Below, piece by piece: positions 17,470-28,119 of a DNA stretch of 64,000 nt (its first letter is position 1; each line of letters starts with the position of its first letter). Position numbers and translations under genes: made by a program. The DNA comes from Candidatus Paralachnospira caecorum (GTDB lineage: Bacteria; Bacillota; Clostridia; Lachnospirales; Lachnospiraceae): NCBI GenBank assembly GCA_904379015.1, contig CAJFHG010000003.1, forward strand, positions 1-64,000, read 5' to 3'. A model generated the notes under the pieces. It was given only the letters and a program-made list of their open reading frames with translations, did no database searches and was not told the DNA's origin.

Positions 17470-19125
17470 CTACACATTGAAGCAGCTTCCTCCGATAAAC
17501 TCCCGGAGGAGAGAATTCTGCGGAATGTTGTCGCTGACGACCGTCAGGAAATAATCAAAAAATTTCAGCAGACGCTTTGCCTCTATGTACTCCGGCGCAT
17601 CCCGCGGAATCCCGAACAGAAGCGGTTCCGCGTAGGGTTTGAGCACCGCCAGCTCATAGATCAGAGCGGAATTGAACACCACGTCCGCCGACTCCTGATA
17701 GGGAAAGATGTTCTCTTCCTCTCCCCTCCGCACCGAAGGCCACATGGCGATCGTGTCCTTTGCCGAGGTTCCGCGGGTCCTGGCATCCCGGACCATCCTG
17801 CGGATCAGGCGTCCGTCTGTGCTGGGAATCCGGTTGTGTTCGTCTATATTCAGCTGTGTCAGCGCGCTGATATAGATCTTAAACTTGTTTTCCGGCGAAA
17901 GGCTGTAGGAAAGCCGGTCATTGAGTCCGTGGATCCCCTCGATCACAAGGATATCCTCCTCTCCCATGGTCAGCGTATCTCCCTTATATTCCCGCTTTCC
18001 CTTTTTGAAGTTAAAGGTGGGCATCAGGACGGTTTCCCCTGCCAGAAGCGCCTGCATATCATGATTGAACAGCTCTACGTCGATGGCCTCCAGGCATTCA
18101 TAATTATATTCCCCGTTTTCATCCTTCGGCGTATCTTCCCGGTTCACAAAATAATTGTCAACCGCGATGGGATGGGGCTTTAATCCCAGCGTCCTCAGCT
18201 GAATGGAAAGCCTGTGGGAAAAGGTGGTCTTTCCGGAAGAGGAGGGCCCCGCGATCATGACAAACTTTTTCTTTCTGTCCTGAGCGATGGAGGTGGCGAT
18301 CTCCCCCAGTTTCTTTTCCATAAGCGCTTCCTGGACCAGGATCAGCTCTCCGATCTCGCCGTTTACGATCCGGTCGTTCAGATCTCCCACCGTGTCTACG
18401 CCCAGATCCTCTCCCCATTTGGAAGATTCTTTCTGACACCGGAAGACCTTCTCCTCCGGCACGAACTCCGGCACGGTCTCCGGATCCGCCAGCGTCGGCA
18501 TCTGAATCACGATCCCGCCGTCATAGGCATACAGCCGGTAGTATTTCAGGCAGCCGGTAGAAGGCACCATATATCCGTAATAATAATCCCGGAAATCCCG
18601 GATGCTGTAGATATTCACCTTGGAAACACGGCGGTAATGAAACAGCTTTTCCTTGTCATACATTTTGAATCTCCCGAACATCTCCGCCGCCTCATCGGTG
18701 GACACACTGGTCTTTTCCAGAGGGAGATCCGCCTCCACCAGTTCTTTCATCTTTTCCGCCACTTTTTCCACAAATGCCTCATCCACCTGGACCCGGCCCC
18801 GCACATCCACATAGACCCCTTTGCTGATGGCAAAATCCACCAGCACCTTTTCGAGGACCCCGCTCCCGGCAGCCGCGTAGATGGCCTTTACCAGCAGAAA
18901 GATCATACTGCGCTTATAAGTCTGGAATCCCGGCTTATCGGCTGCCGTAAGAAATTCGACTCTGCTTTTGTCCTTCACTTTTTTGTACAGCTCCGAAAGC
19001 TTTCCATCCACCGAAGCCAAAAGAATCTCATGGGCATATTCCCCCTGCACCTGTCCTGCCAGTTCAAGCAACGTCATGCCTTTCTGAACGGAAATCTCCT
19101 TCCCGCCATGAAATACTGTCCACAT
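17470..19125 (-). CDS. TGS-domain nucleoside (uridine) kinase-family protein
   Basis: 551 residues. An N-terminal TGS domain (about 1-60) and a ThrRS-like second additional domain precede a uridine kinase/phosphoribulokinase-type domain. The P-loop GPSSSGKTTFSHRL is near residue 290, followed by AVDNYFVNREDTPKD, typical of uridine kinases, and the acidic EGIHGLND Walker-B-like segment. It probably phosphorylates uridine/cytidine or another nucleoside with ATP or GTP; the TGS domain's role is unknown. Start ATG 19125 has AGGAAAGGGAAG upstream. It ends in TAG, which shows TAG is a normal stop here. Confidence 0.88.
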   Translation of the reverse strand: MWTVFHGGKEISVQKGMTLLELAGQVQGEYAHEILLASVDGKLSELYKKVKDKSRVEFLTAADKPGFQTYKRSMIFLLVKAIYAAAGSGVLEKVLVDFAISKGVYVDVRGRVQVDEAFVEKVAEKMKELVEADLPLEKTSVSTDEAAEMFGRFKMYDKEKLFHYRRVSKVNIYSIRDFRDYYYGYMVPSTGCLKYYRLYAYDGGIVIQMPTLADPETVPEFVPEEKVFRCQKESSKWGEDLGVDTVGDLNDRIVNGEIGELILVQEALMEKKLGEIATSIAQDRKKKFVMIAGPSSSGKTTFSHRLSIQLRTLGLKPHPIAVDNYFVNREDTPKDENGEYNYECLEAIDVELFNHDMQALLAGETVLMPTFNFKKGKREYKGDTLTMGEEDILVIEGIHGLNDRLSYSLSPENKFKIYISALTQLNIDEHNRIPSTDGRLIRRMVRDARTRGTSAKDTIAMWPSVRRGEEENIFPYQESADVVFNSALIYELAVLKPYAEPLLFGIPRDAPEYIEAKRLLKFFDYFLTVVSDNIPQNSLLREFIGGSCFNV

Positions 19126-19212
19126 ATACTTCCCTTTCCTCTTCTGAACCTTACTGTTTTGTCTATCTTACTGTCTCCAGCCTGTCTGTATTCCTGTCCG
19201 GACCGCCGGCGC

Positions 19213-20022
19213 CTACAGCACCCGGCACGGATAAACGGCCGGCGCCCGGAAGACCTCCAGCCCTTCCCGCTCAAGGGCGTCCGCCACCGCATCCACAAAA
19301 ATGTGCTCCAGCCCGTAATGCCCCGCGTCGATCAGCGCGATGCCTTCCTCTGCCAGATCCAGACCTTCGTGATGCCCCATATCTCCCGTGATCAGCACAT
19401 CCGCTCCCGCTTCCGCGGCGGCTGCCATCATGCTCTTGCCGGATCCCGGAGAAATGGCGATCCGTTCCAGTTTTTGACCCGGACGGTTCCCATAAACCGT
19501 GACAAACGGAATACCAAACCGTTCCTTCACGATTTCCGCCAGCTCCTCCACAGACAGAGGCTCTCTGATCATACCGGTCTTTCCAATGCCCACCGGCTCG
19601 CCGTCCTGCTCTCCGGTCACTTCCAGAGGAACCGTATCGCCGGTAAAAAGCCCCAGTCTTTCCGCCGCCAGATCGGCCATGCCTCCTTTCGCGATGTCAA
19701 AACTGGTATGCCCCGCATAATAGGAGATATTCGCCTGGATCAGACGGATCAGGCGGTTCCCCACCGGATCCGCGTCACTGACCTTCTTGATGCTCCCGAA
19801 AATCATCGGATGATGCGTGATCAGCATATCCGCCTGTTTCTCTATGGCATCGCCGATCACCTCCCCCGTGGCATCAAGCGCCACATAGACTCTTTCGACC
19901 GTTTTCTGCCGCCTCCCGGCAAGAAGTCCCACATTATCCCAGTCACAGGCCAGATGTTCCGGCCATTTTTCACGGAACCATTTCATAACATCACTGCATG
20001 TTCTGATCCTGCATGTTTTCAT
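19213..20022 (-). CDS. Nif3-like dinuclear metal centre protein (YqfO family)
   Basis: 269 residues from ATG 20022, chosen because GGAAGGAGA lies about nine bases upstream; the frame opens further up but without a site. Family signatures: WDNVGLLAGR near the N terminus, MLITHHPMIFG (metal-binding His pair), SYYAGHTSFD and DVLITGDMGHHEGLD near the C terminus. The short form lacks the large PII-like insertion of some homologues. Its start overlaps the stop of trmK (ATGA), an arrangement widely conserved in Firmicutes. Molecular function is unsettled; a hydrolase or GTP cyclohydrolase-like role has been suggested for the family. Confidence 0.9.
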   Translation of the reverse strand: MKTCRIRTCSDVMKWFREKWPEHLACDWDNVGLLAGRRQKTVERVYVALDATGEVIGDAIEKQADMLITHHPMIFGSIKKVSDADPVGNRLIRLIQANISYYAGHTSFDIAKGGMADLAAERLGLFTGDTVPLEVTGEQDGEPVGIGKTGMIREPLSVEELAEIVKERFGIPFVTVYGNRPGQKLERIAISPGSGKSMMAAAAEAGADVLITGDMGHHEGLDLAEEGIALIDAGHYGLEHIFVDAVADALEREGLEVFRAPAVYPCRVL

Positions 20023-20834
20023 CCTGTGTCTCTCCTTCCTGTTCCTTCCTGTTCCCGTCTGTCTTTCCATCCGTCTGTCTTTCCGTCCGGCTTTCTTTCC
20101 CCGTCTTTCTGCCGGTTTTCCCGCATTTCCGCCGACGCGAGCGCCGTCTGATATGCTCTTTCGGCGTTCTGAAGCTCCTCCTCTACCTGGCGGAGCCTTT
20201 CTCTGGCCTTCTCTGATCCGGCCAGCAGAAGCTGATCCCTTACCTGTCTGAGACTGTCCTGCTCCTTTTCCAGACAGGCGATCACCGTCCCGCTGCCGCT
20301 GGAAAGCAGCAGCTTTCCATACTGTTCTTCTATGTATGACCAGGGTTCCTGCCCGGCCGCGCCCCGCTTCGCCTTCATCACAGTGTAATACTTTCCCTCA
20401 TCCAGAACCATATTTTCTTCTGTTATGGCATAATCATGGGAAAGAAGGTAGCGCCGCACATCGGCGATCTCCGACTGGGGCGACAGGACCAGATAACGGA
20501 AATCCCTGATTTTTTCTCTTCCGTCCTCCAGGATCCGGATCATCAGCGGTCCACCCATGCCGGCGATCACCGCCGCCTCCGCTTCTCCCGGCTGAAGCGC
20601 CTCAAACCCGTCGCTCAGGCGCAGCCTGATCCTATCCTCCAGGCCGAAGGCCTTCACATGGTCCCTGGCCCGCGAAAGAGGGCCCTCGCCGATATCCATG
20701 GCCACAGCGCACGGAATTTTTTCTGTCTTCACCAGCCAGATCGGCAGATACCCGTGATCGGTTCCCACATCTGCCAGACGGCTGCCTTCCTCCACCATCT
20801 CCGCAATGGCCGCCAGACGTCTCGATAATTCCAT
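20019..20834 (-). CDS. trmK: tRNA (adenine-22 N1)-methyltransferase
   Basis: 271 residues. The S-adenosylmethionine-binding motif is LADVGTDHGYLPIWLV near 20-36. GMGGPLMIRIL and LVLSPQSEIADVRRYL follow, as in TrmK. The C-terminal 60 residues form the expected coiled-coil hairpin and end in an unusually charged, low-complexity tail (Lys/Arg/Asp/Gly-rich). It methylates N1 of A22 in the D-loop of tRNAs. Gene order rpoD-trmK-nif3 is conserved in Firmicutes and supports the call. Confidence 0.92.
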   Translation of the reverse strand: MELSRRLAAIAEMVEEGSRLADVGTDHGYLPIWLVKTEKIPCAVAMDIGEGPLSRARDHVKAFGLEDRIRLRLSDGFEALQPGEAEAAVIAGMGGPLMIRILEDGREKIRDFRYLVLSPQSEIADVRRYLLSHDYAITEENMVLDEGKYYTVMKAKRGAAGQEPWSYIEEQYGKLLLSSGSGTVIACLEKEQDSLRQVRDQLLLAGSEKARERLRQVEEELQNAERAYQTALASAEMRENRQKDGERKPDGKTDGWKDRREQEGTGRRDTG

Positions 20835-20872
20835 CTTTCTTCTGTTCTCCTCACTGTCTGTTCCGAAAAAGT

Positions 20873-21976
20873 CTATTCCAGAAAGTCCTTCAGCTTCCGG
20901 CTCCTGCTCGGATGCCGCAGCTTTCTGAGCGCCTTCGCTTCGATCTGCCGGATCCGCTCTCTCGTCACATTAAACTCTTTCCCCACTTCTTCCAGGGTCC
21001 GCCCTTCTCCGTCAAGAAGCCCGAACCGCATACAGAGCACCTGCCGTTCTCTGTCTGTCAGAGTGTGGAGCACTTCTCCCAGCTGCTCCCTCAGCATACT
21101 AAAGGCTGCCGCCTCCGCCGGCACCTGGGCGCTGTCATCCTGAATAAAATCCGCCAGATGACTGTCCTCTTCCTCTCCCACAGGCGTCTCCAGAGAAACC
21201 GGCTCCATGGAAAACCGCATGATCTCCCGCACCCTCCCGGCCGGCATGTTCATGCGCTTCGCGATCTCCTCCGGAAGCGGTTCTCTCCCGTATTCCTGCA
21301 GAAGCTGCCTGGAAGTCCGGATGACCCGGTTGATGCTCTCCACCATATGGACAGGGATCCGGATGGTCCTGCCCTGGTCGGCGATCGCCCTGGTAATGGC
21401 CTGCCGGATCCACCAGGTCGCGTAGGTGCTGAATTTGTATCCTTTTCTGTAGTCAAATTTTTCCACAGCCTTCATCAGCCCCAGGTTCCCCTCCTGGATC
21501 AGATCAAGAAACTGCATTCCCCGGCCCGCGTACCGTTTGGCAATGCTGACCACCAGCCGCAGATTGGCCTCAGCCAGCCGTCTGCCCGCTTCCTCATCGC
21601 CTTCCCGGATCCGCTTTGCCAGCGCCGTCTCCTCTCCCTGGGTCAGGAGCGGGATCTTTCCGATCTCCTTCAGATACATCCGTACCGTATCCTCAGAGGA
21701 CTGTCCCGTTTCCGTTTTTTGTTCTGTTTCCGCGAAACCCGCATCCGTCTTTTCCTCCGCCGGGAACAGAAACAGTTCCCCTTCGTCGATTTCATTCTGT
21801 ATTTCCACGCCTCCGGCCTCCAGTACCTGAAAAGTCTTGTCGATACAGTCCGCGTTCAGGCTGTCATCACCAAGAACCTCCATGATTTCCTGGTAATCCA
21901 GAATGTTTTTCCTCTGTTCCGCCAGCGACAGCAATGCCGCCAGCTTGTCCTCCAGCCGGGGTTCTGACGCTCCCAT
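20873..21976 (-). CDS. rpoD: RNA polymerase primary sigma factor
   Basis: 367 residues, typical for a Firmicute sigma-A. A short region 1.1 is followed by region 1.2 ([17 protein letters not shown]), region 2 ([34 protein letters not shown] for -10 recognition), region 3 ([12 protein letters not shown]) and region 4 ([20 protein letters not shown] for -35 recognition). It directs housekeeping transcription. Located between dnaG and trmK in the classical macromolecular synthesis arrangement. Ends in TAG. Confidence 0.97.
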   Translation of the reverse strand: MGASEPRLEDKLAALLSLAEQRKNILDYQEIMEVLGDDSLNADCIDKTFQVLEAGGVEIQNEIDEGELFLFPAEEKTDAGFAETEQKTETGQSSEDTVRMYLKEIGKIPLLTQGEETALAKRIREGDEEAGRRLAEANLRLVVSIAKRYAGRGMQFLDLIQEGNLGLMKAVEKFDYRKGYKFSTYATWWIRQAITRAIADQGRTIRIPVHMVESINRVIRTSRQLLQEYGREPLPEEIAKRMNMPAGRVREIMRFSMEPVSLETPVGEEEDSHLADFIQDDSAQVPAEAAAFSMLREQLGEVLHTLTDRERQVLCMRFGLLDGEGRTLEEVGKEFNVTRERIRQIEAKALRKLRHPSRSRKLKDFLE

Positions 21977-22047
21977 ATAACTCCCATCCTTCCGTTGCCG
22001 TTCCCATTCCGTCCTGAAAACGAAACTTGCTCGGCTATATTCTATCC

Positions 22048-23805
22048 TTAATTGAGAGAAATATGCAGCCTGCTCAAACTTGCCTGCTCTTTGATGAGTT
22101 CCTGCAAAGCGGATATATCTGTCACATTGCGGCTCTTTACATCCAGGCTGTGCTTCTTCACCCGCTTTGCCGTCTCTGAAAATGCTTTCTCCCTCTCCTC
22201 CTTTGTAAGCTCAGTCAGAGAAGTATTGAACAGTCTCGCGACCTCCTTATACTCCTCCTCGTCATTGATAAAATGATTCAGGATGTCCGCCGGCGACAGG
22301 CTGCCTGCCTCCAGACCCTCAAATACCATGGACGCCGCCCTTTTGTAAAGAGGCTCCGTAAAATCATCCGGACCGATGATCCCCTTCACTGCCGGATAGG
22401 CTCTGTTCTCTTCCACGAGCCAGGTCAGAAGAAGCCGCTCCGACTGGCGGATCCCGTCCTCCTTATCCTTTTTCTCCCTGGGAGGACGCGGCTCCTCCGG
22501 CTTTCTTTCCTCAAATCCCATCCTGCCGCCCAGCCGGTTGACCAGACTCCGCAGCGCCTCATATTCAATGCCGTACCGTCTCGCCACTGCCTCTGTATAA
22601 TTATCCCGCTCCAGCTTTTCCGGGAACTGAAGCAGCTTCCTGGCCGTTTCATTATAAAAGGCGGTCTTCTGCTCCGGATCCTTCATGTCATACTGCCGGT
22701 ACAGCACGTCAATCTCAAACAGGAAACTGTTCACGGCGTTTTCGATCCGTTCCTCAAACGCCTCCGCCCCCATATTTTTGATGAATTCATCGGGATCCTT
22801 GTAGGGCTTCAGATCCAGGACCTTCGCCGACAGTCCTGCCTCTTTCAGGATTGGAATAGCCCGCAGGGCCGCCCGCACTCCCGCGCCGTCGCTGTCATAG
22901 GTCAGGATCACCTGACTGGTATACCGCCTCAGGAGGCTGGCCTGTCCCGATGTGAAGGCCGTGCCCAGGGAAGCCACGGCGCCCGTAAATCCGGCCTGCT
23001 GCATGGCGATCACATCCATATACCCCTCGCAGATCAGCATATAGGGCTTTCTCCAGATGCGGGCATAATTGAGCCCGTATAAATTTCTGCTCTTGTCAAA
23101 GACCTTTGTCTCCGGCGAATTCAGGTATTTGGGCTCTCCGTCTCCCATCACCCTGCCGCCGAAGCCGATGATCTTTCCGTTCACATCCATGATCGGAAAC
23201 ATGACCCGGTTCCAGAACCGGTCATGGCAGCCCCGCTCCTCGATCTTCACCAGTCCCGTTTCCTTCAGGAGCTCATCGTCGTATCCCCTGTGCTTCAGAT
23301 ACTGGTACAGATCGTCCCGGTAAGCATTGGAATACCCGAGGCCGAACCGCCTGATGGTCTCATCCGTGAGTCCCCGTCCGGTCAGATATTCGTAGGCCCG
23401 TTTTCCGCCCGGCCCCTTCATCTGATAATAAAAGTACCGTCCGGCTTCTTTATTCGCCTCCAGAATCCTGGCGCGGCGGCTTGCCCGCTTTCTGGCCTCC
23501 TCGCTTTCCTCCTCCTGAGGAAGCTCGACTCCGGCCCGGTCCGCCAGCTGGCGCACCGCTTCCGGAAACGTAAGATTTTCGTACTCCATCAAAAATGTAA
23601 AAACATTTCCTCCGGCGCCGCAGCCGAAGCAGTAATACATCTGTTTCGACGGCGTCACAGAAAATGACGGCGTTTTCTCATTATGAAAAGGGCACAGCCC
23701 GAAATAGGTTCCGCCCCTCTTCTGTAATTTCACATAGGAAGAAATCACATCTACAATATCACTGCGCATCCGGACTTCTTCCACCAGTTCCTCCGGATAA
23801 TACAT
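22048..23805 (-). CDS. dnaG: DNA primase
   Basis: 585 residues from ATG 23805 ([20 protein letters not shown]), chosen because AGGAGATGG precedes it; nine more upstream codons are open but overlap dgt. The CHC2 zinc finger is near 38-62 ([20 protein letters not shown]). The Toprim domain has [12 protein letters not shown] near 255 and LTYDSDGAG. The C-terminal helicase-interaction region ends near 585. Synthesises RNA primers at the replication fork. Operon order dgt-dnaG-rpoD. Confidence 0.97.
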   Translation of the reverse strand: MYYPEELVEEVRMRSDIVDVISSYVKLQKRGGTYFGLCPFHNEKTPSFSVTPSKQMYYCFGCGAGGNVFTFLMEYENLTFPEAVRQLADRAGVELPQEEESEEARKRASRRARILEANKEAGRYFYYQMKGPGGKRAYEYLTGRGLTDETIRRFGLGYSNAYRDDLYQYLKHRGYDDELLKETGLVKIEERGCHDRFWNRVMFPIMDVNGKIIGFGGRVMGDGEPKYLNSPETKVFDKSRNLYGLNYARIWRKPYMLICEGYMDVIAMQQAGFTGAVASLGTAFTSGQASLLRRYTSQVILTYDSDGAGVRAALRAIPILKEAGLSAKVLDLKPYKDPDEFIKNMGAEAFEERIENAVNSFLFEIDVLYRQYDMKDPEQKTAFYNETARKLLQFPEKLERDNYTEAVARRYGIEYEALRSLVNRLGGRMGFEERKPEEPRPPREKKDKEDGIRQSERLLLTWLVEENRAYPAVKGIIGPDDFTEPLYKRAASMVFEGLEAGSLSPADILNHFINDEEEYKEVARLFNTSLTELTKEEREKAFSETAKRVKKHSLDVKSRNVTDISALQELIKEQASLSRLHISLN

Positions 23806-23819
23806 ACATCCATCTCCTG

Positions 23820-24824
23820 TCAGTCTTTCCATGCCTTCGGCACGAACAGATCCGTGAACGTGTCGATGGCATAGCCGTCGCTCATGCCGGCTATGTAGTC
23901 GCAGACCACCCGTTCCCTGGAATCTCCCATTTCCATCAGCATATGATATTCCGCGGGAAGTGCGTCGATGTGGTCCATATAATATCCAAACAGATCCACC
24001 AGAAGCTGCTTTGCCTTGGGATCCTCCTTCTTGGAAACGCTGTTGGTATATACATTCTCAAACATGAATGCCCTGAGATTCCTCATGGCCTCCTCGATCT
24101 CCGGCGCCATTATGATCTCCGGCCTGTCCCGGCTCTCCCGGATAATGCTGTGTATCAGCGTATTCAGCCGTTCCCGGACCGTATGTCCCAGCACGTCCGT
24201 ATACTCTCCCGGGATCATCTCTTCTGTCAGGATCCCCGCCCGGATGGCGTCGTCAATGTCATGGTTGATATAGGCGATCTTGTCGGACAGGCGCACCACC
24301 TTTCCCTCCAGGGTATGGGGATTTCCCGCCGTCCGATGATTCAGGATCCCGTCCCGCACTTCCCAGGTCAGGTTCAGGCCCCGTCCCTCCTTCTCGAGCC
24401 GTTCCACCACCCGGACACTCTGCTTATAATGGGCAAACCCTTCTGAACACACACTGTTCAGCGCGTCCTCCCCGGCATGGCCGAAGGGCGTGTGTCCCAG
24501 ATCATGGCCCAGGGCAATGGCCTCCGCCAGTTCCTCATTGAGGCGCAGGGATTTCGCGATGGTCCTGGCGATCTGCGCGACCTCAAGGGTATGCGTCAGT
24601 CTGGTACGGTAGTGATCCCCGACCGGCGACAGAAACACCTGTGTTTTATGCTTCAGGCGTCTGAAGGATTTGCTGTGAAGGATCCGGTCTCTGTCTCTCT
24701 GATATACAGGCCTGATGTCGCAGGGCGGTTCTTCTCTGTCCCGTCCTCTTGTATTTTTGCTGAGAGATGCATAGGGGCTTAAAAGCAGGGCCTCCTGTGC
24801 TTCCAGCTGTTCTCTGATTGTCAC
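23820..24824 (-). CDS. dgt: Deoxyguanosinetriphosphate triphosphohydrolase
   Basis: 334 residues with the HD-domain metal ligands in RLTHTLEVAQIAR and ALGHDLGHTPFGHAGED, plus LSDKIAYINHDIDDA. Hydrolyses dGTP (and perhaps other dNTPs) to nucleoside and triphosphate. Starts with GTG at 24824 behind AAAGGTGG. The stop lies 14 bases before the primase start. The 222 bases upstream (24825-25046) hold a T-rich stretch and no recognisable gene. Confidence 0.92.
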   Translation of the reverse strand: MTIREQLEAQEALLLSPYASLSKNTRGRDREEPPCDIRPVYQRDRDRILHSKSFRRLKHKTQVFLSPVGDHYRTRLTHTLEVAQIARTIAKSLRLNEELAEAIALGHDLGHTPFGHAGEDALNSVCSEGFAHYKQSVRVVERLEKEGRGLNLTWEVRDGILNHRTAGNPHTLEGKVVRLSDKIAYINHDIDDAIRAGILTEEMIPGEYTDVLGHTVRERLNTLIHSIIRESRDRPEIIMAPEIEEAMRNLRAFMFENVYTNSVSKKEDPKAKQLLVDLFGYYMDHIDALPAEYHMLMEMGDSRERVVCDYIAGMSDGYAIDTFTDLFVPKAWKD

Positions 24825-25046
24825 ACTGCCGCCACCTTTCCCATATCTGATTTTGCCCTTATTTTATCACAGCGCGGCAGAATAGAAAAGTAAATCTATT
24901 CGCCTTTTTTTGATCTTTTATAAAACTTTTATGTTCTCCGCCCGGTCCCTCTGGCTCCGCCGCTGTCCGCACCGGCGCCGTCAGAGCCCGCCCTGTTTCC
25001 GCCCGTACGGACTGGCTGATCTGTCTCCATTGTATCACAGAACCGG

Positions 25047-26789
25047 TCAGATGGGCAGACTGTCTCTGACACAGAGAGCGCCGTAGCCCACCTGCGGATT
25101 GGGATAGACCGAAAAGCCGGGAAGCGGCCTGGCGCCCCGCCGCAGATATGCCTTCAGCTTTTCCCCGTACAGATATGGATCATTTCCTCTTATAATTCCC
25201 CATTCCATCATAAGCGCCGCGGCCCCGGAGACAAAAGGGGCCGCAAAGGAAGTGCCGGTCATGGGGCCGTATCCTCCTCCCGCCTGGACGGTCTCGATTC
25301 CCACTCCCGGCGCCGCCAGATCCGGCTTCACCTGGTTGGTAACACGGGTATATCCCCGGCCTGAAAAATCCGCGTAAGTCAGGTAACGGCTGTCATAGGC
25401 TCCCACGGTGATCACGTCTGCCGCCGCCCCTGGAATGGTCAGCGTAATATCCGGCGTCGGATTGCTGAACCGGGTCGCCCGGCTTAAAATTCCGCCCCCG
25501 GGCAGCCACATATCATATCTCCCTTCCACGATCTTCTCCGGAATCAGCTTCAGAAGATAGACGCCGCTTTCCAGATACGTATCCGCCGGAATGAATTCCA
25601 GATAAATTTCCTGGGCAGCACTGTAAGGACTTGGTTCCCCATAATAAACATAAATTTCAGCCTCTCTGGTCTGATACAGCCCGACCGGCTGCTCCGGACT
25701 GAAGGGACCCAGCCGTCTTCCGCTGGGCGTGATCAGCTGAACAGAAAAACGGTCCGCGTAGGATTTCCACAGCTGCAGGTTCAGCCCGGTCTCATATTCC
25801 CCCACGGTAAAACGGACAAACTCACTGCCGGCATCCCCGTCCGCGCCTTCCGGGCGGTTCTGAAGGATTCCGGACGTATGTCCGCCCTCGCCTCCTTCGT
25901 TTCCGCTTCCGGCACAGATCACCATACGCCCCAGGTTCGAGACATCGTTCAGATAGCGCTCCACCAGAGAATTGCCCTCATGGGAGCCATATGTATTTCC
26001 GAAGCTCAGGTTCACTGCCAGAGGAAATCCGTACTGAAGCATCTTCCGAACGGAATAATCCACCGCCTGCATCAACTCCGTGGTCCGGGGAAATCCTCTT
26101 CCCATATTGCCGAGTTTGACGATGATCAGCCCGCATTCCGGAGCCATGCCCCGGTAGCGGCTTCCGCCCTGTCCCCCGTTTCCGGCCGCGATTCCGGCCA
26201 CGGGAGTGCCGTGATTCTGAAAATCCTGGGATGGCACCAGAGAACGGTCTCCTGTTCTGATTGCTTCCGTGATCTGTTCTCCGGTATATTCCGCTCCTGC
26301 CAGATATCCCTCCGGCGGATTTCCCTGCACGGTCTGGTCCCACAGGAACAAAATCCGGCTCTCTCCGTCCGGACCGATAAAATCCTCCAGCCAGTAATCG
26401 ATCCCGGAATCAATCACCGCGATCACAACGCCCCGGCCCAGCAGTCCCTCCGTTCCCGTCTGAAGCTCGCTGACACAGGAAACGCTGCGCCCCACCTGGG
26501 CGGAAAAGATCAGCCGCTTCGGCATTTCCACATATTCGATCTGCGGCGCCCGGGTCAGCTGCTCCACCAGAGACTCCGGCAGCGTTACGATGGCATACTG
26601 GTTTAAAAGCTCCACAATCCTCACATTTTCCTCCACCAGACTTCTGATGTCTCCTGAGTATTTGACGATCAGATCCCAGGTATTGGCTTCTCTGTTGTAT
26701 CCCACGTCCAGATCCATGGACTTTTCCCGTTCTTCCTCCGGCACGTCCAGCGCCAGGTTCAGAAGATTTTCCAGCTTCTGATCCGGCAT
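25047..26789 (-). CDS. S8 subtilisin-like protease, Csp/germination-protease-like
   Basis: About 580 residues from ATG 26789. The catalytic triad is complete: Asp in VIAVIDSGID, His in NHGTPVAGIAAG and Ser in GTSFAAPFVSGAAAL. A large insertion (about 150 residues, jelly-roll-like) sits between the His and Ser blocks, as in the CspB family of clostridial spore-germination proteases. No signal peptide is visible, only a prodomain-like N terminus. Likely cytoplasmic or spore-associated, processing a cortex hydrolase or another target; role inferred from family. Monocistronic in appearance. Confidence 0.85.
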   Translation of the reverse strand: MPDQKLENLLNLALDVPEEEREKSMDLDVGYNREANTWDLIVKYSGDIRSLVEENVRIVELLNQYAIVTLPESLVEQLTRAPQIEYVEMPKRLIFSAQVGRSVSCVSELQTGTEGLLGRGVVIAVIDSGIDYWLEDFIGPDGESRILFLWDQTVQGNPPEGYLAGAEYTGEQITEAIRTGDRSLVPSQDFQNHGTPVAGIAAGNGGQGGSRYRGMAPECGLIIVKLGNMGRGFPRTTELMQAVDYSVRKMLQYGFPLAVNLSFGNTYGSHEGNSLVERYLNDVSNLGRMVICAGSGNEGGEGGHTSGILQNRPEGADGDAGSEFVRFTVGEYETGLNLQLWKSYADRFSVQLITPSGRRLGPFSPEQPVGLYQTREAEIYVYYGEPSPYSAAQEIYLEFIPADTYLESGVYLLKLIPEKIVEGRYDMWLPGGGILSRATRFSNPTPDITLTIPGAAADVITVGAYDSRYLTYADFSGRGYTRVTNQVKPDLAAPGVGIETVQAGGGYGPMTGTSFAAPFVSGAAALMMEWGIIRGNDPYLYGEKLKAYLRRGARPLPGFSVYPNPQVGYGALCVRDSLPI

Positions 26790-26854
26790 ATTTTCATCCC
26801 GCCTCTGCACAGACTTCAGTTTATTCTATGTCAGCCGGCACAGTAAAGTTTCCT

Positions 26855-26907
26855 GAAAACAATACCGGCCGGACCCCCATATCCGAAGATATGAGGATTC
26901 CGGCCGG
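26855..26907 (-). terminator. Terminator of yggS
   Basis: Long GC-rich hairpin on the minus strand: CCGGCCGG at both ends, a TTCG tetraloop between CATATC and GATATG, then a T-rich tail (TGTTTTC). It lies 45 bases after the yggS stop. Confidence 0.88.
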
Positions 26908-26952
26908 CACTCCTGCCGTTTTTCTTCTGTGGACCGCAAACAGCGCTGTTTC

Positions 26953-27657
26953 TCACTGTTCGGCTGTTCCGTACTGTCTCGCGCCGAAAATCGCAGTTCC
27001 CACGCGGACCATGGTCGCCCCTTCTTCGATGGCCACCTCAAAATCACCCGTCATGCCCATGGACAGCTCCTCCATCTCCACGCCAGGGATCCGCTCCGCC
27101 TTCACCGCTTCAAAAAGGGCTTTCATCTCCTGAAAATACCCCCTTGCGTCCTCGGGATCCTCTACCGGCGGCGCGATGGTCATCAGTCCCTTCACCTTCA
27201 CATTGGGGAACTTGGACACTTCTCGGATCAGATCCATGGCTTCCTCTTTCGGAATCCCGTTTTTGGTCTCTTCTCCTCCGATATTGATCTCGATCAGCAC
27301 AGAACAGGTCACGCCGTGCTTGACAGCCTCCTTCTGGATTTCCTGCGCCAGACGGACCGAATCCACCGAATGGATCATGTAGGCCTTGTTCACGATGTAT
27401 TTTACCTTGTTCCTCTGCAGATGGCCGATCAGATGCCAGTGAAGCGGCTCCGTGATCTCTTCCATCTTGCCGCACATTTCCTGCACCTTATTTTCCCCGA
27501 AGTCCTTTACGCCGCAATCCATGATCTCCCGTATCATCTCCGCGGGCTTGGTCTTGCTGACCGCGATCAGCGTAACCTCTTCCCGTTTTCTTCCTGCCCG
27601 CCTGCACGCTGCCTCTACCCGCTGTTCCACAGCAGCCAGATTTTCCTTCAACATCAT
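26953..27657 (-). CDS. yggS: YggS-family PLP homeostasis protein
   Basis: 234 residues, single TIM-barrel domain. The PLP lysine is in LIAVSKTKP (about residue 34) and the family signature GENKVQEM follows. Later GLMTIAPP and SMGMTGDFEVAIEEGATMVRVG bind the cofactor phosphate. It binds pyridoxal phosphate and affects vitamin B6 and amino-acid balance without a known catalytic reaction. In many Firmicutes the gene neighbours sepF/ylm genes; here it stands alone between the protease and a T-box leader. Confidence 0.93.
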   Translation of the reverse strand: MMLKENLAAVEQRVEAACRRAGRKREEVTLIAVSKTKPAEMIREIMDCGVKDFGENKVQEMCGKMEEITEPLHWHLIGHLQRNKVKYIVNKAYMIHSVDSVRLAQEIQKEAVKHGVTCSVLIEINIGGEETKNGIPKEEAMDLIREVSKFPNVKVKGLMTIAPPVEDPEDARGYFQEMKALFEAVKAERIPGVEMEELSMGMTGDFEVAIEEGATMVRVGTAIFGARQYGTAEQ

Positions 27658-27806
27658 AACTCCACCTCGATTTTCTGAAGCCGCGTCCGGACTTCCGGTC
27701 CGGCCGCGCGGCCATAGTCTTCATGCTTTCCCCATATTAGCACATCTGACTTTTTTTTTCAACCGCAGGGCCCTTCTTCCCGGATTCAGAAAAAGGCAAA
27801 AAACGG

Positions 27807-27836
27807 TTGACATTTTCCGGCTGTTTGGAGTATATT
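27807..27836 (+). promoter_or_regulatory. Promoter of the T-box/tryptophan synthase unit
   Basis: TTGACA (27807-27812), 18-base spacer, TATATT (27831-27836). Predicted start near 27843, immediately before the T-box leader. Confidence 0.8.
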
Positions 27837-27842
27837 GTTGAT

Positions 27843-28119
27843 AAGAATCAAAAACCAGTGAATGAGAGAAGTAGATTTTTTATTTTCTTCACAGAGAGCT
27901 TCCGGCTGGTGGAAGGAAGCAGGAAACGGAAATCGAATGGGCTCATGAGGGCAGGGAGAACGGCGAAAGCTCAGTAATACCTGACGGGATCTTCACCCGT
28001 TATCAAGGAAGCATATGTGTTGGCATATGGATCAAGTGGATGCTCCGCATCAAACCGGGTGGTACCGCAGAAGAATTCATGCTTCTGTCCCAGTGCAGAC
28101 TGAGACAGGAGCTTTTTTT
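27843..28119 (+). promoter_or_regulatory. Tryptophan T-box riboswitch with terminator
   Basis: About 277 bases. The specifier loop contains GAATGGGC with codon TGG at 27938-27940 (Trp). The conserved T-box GGGTGGTACCGC is at 28057-28068. The competing terminator is at 28081-28112 (GCTTCTGTC...GACAGGAGC) followed by seven T. Uncharged tRNA-Trp would pair with the TGGT bulge and favour readthrough into the downstream gene. Confidence 0.93.

Noticed and set aside
18214..20151. 645-codon plus-strand open frame
   Set aside because: Antisense to nucleoside kinase, Nif3-like and TrmK genes, each of which has family motifs; a GC-rich shadow frame.
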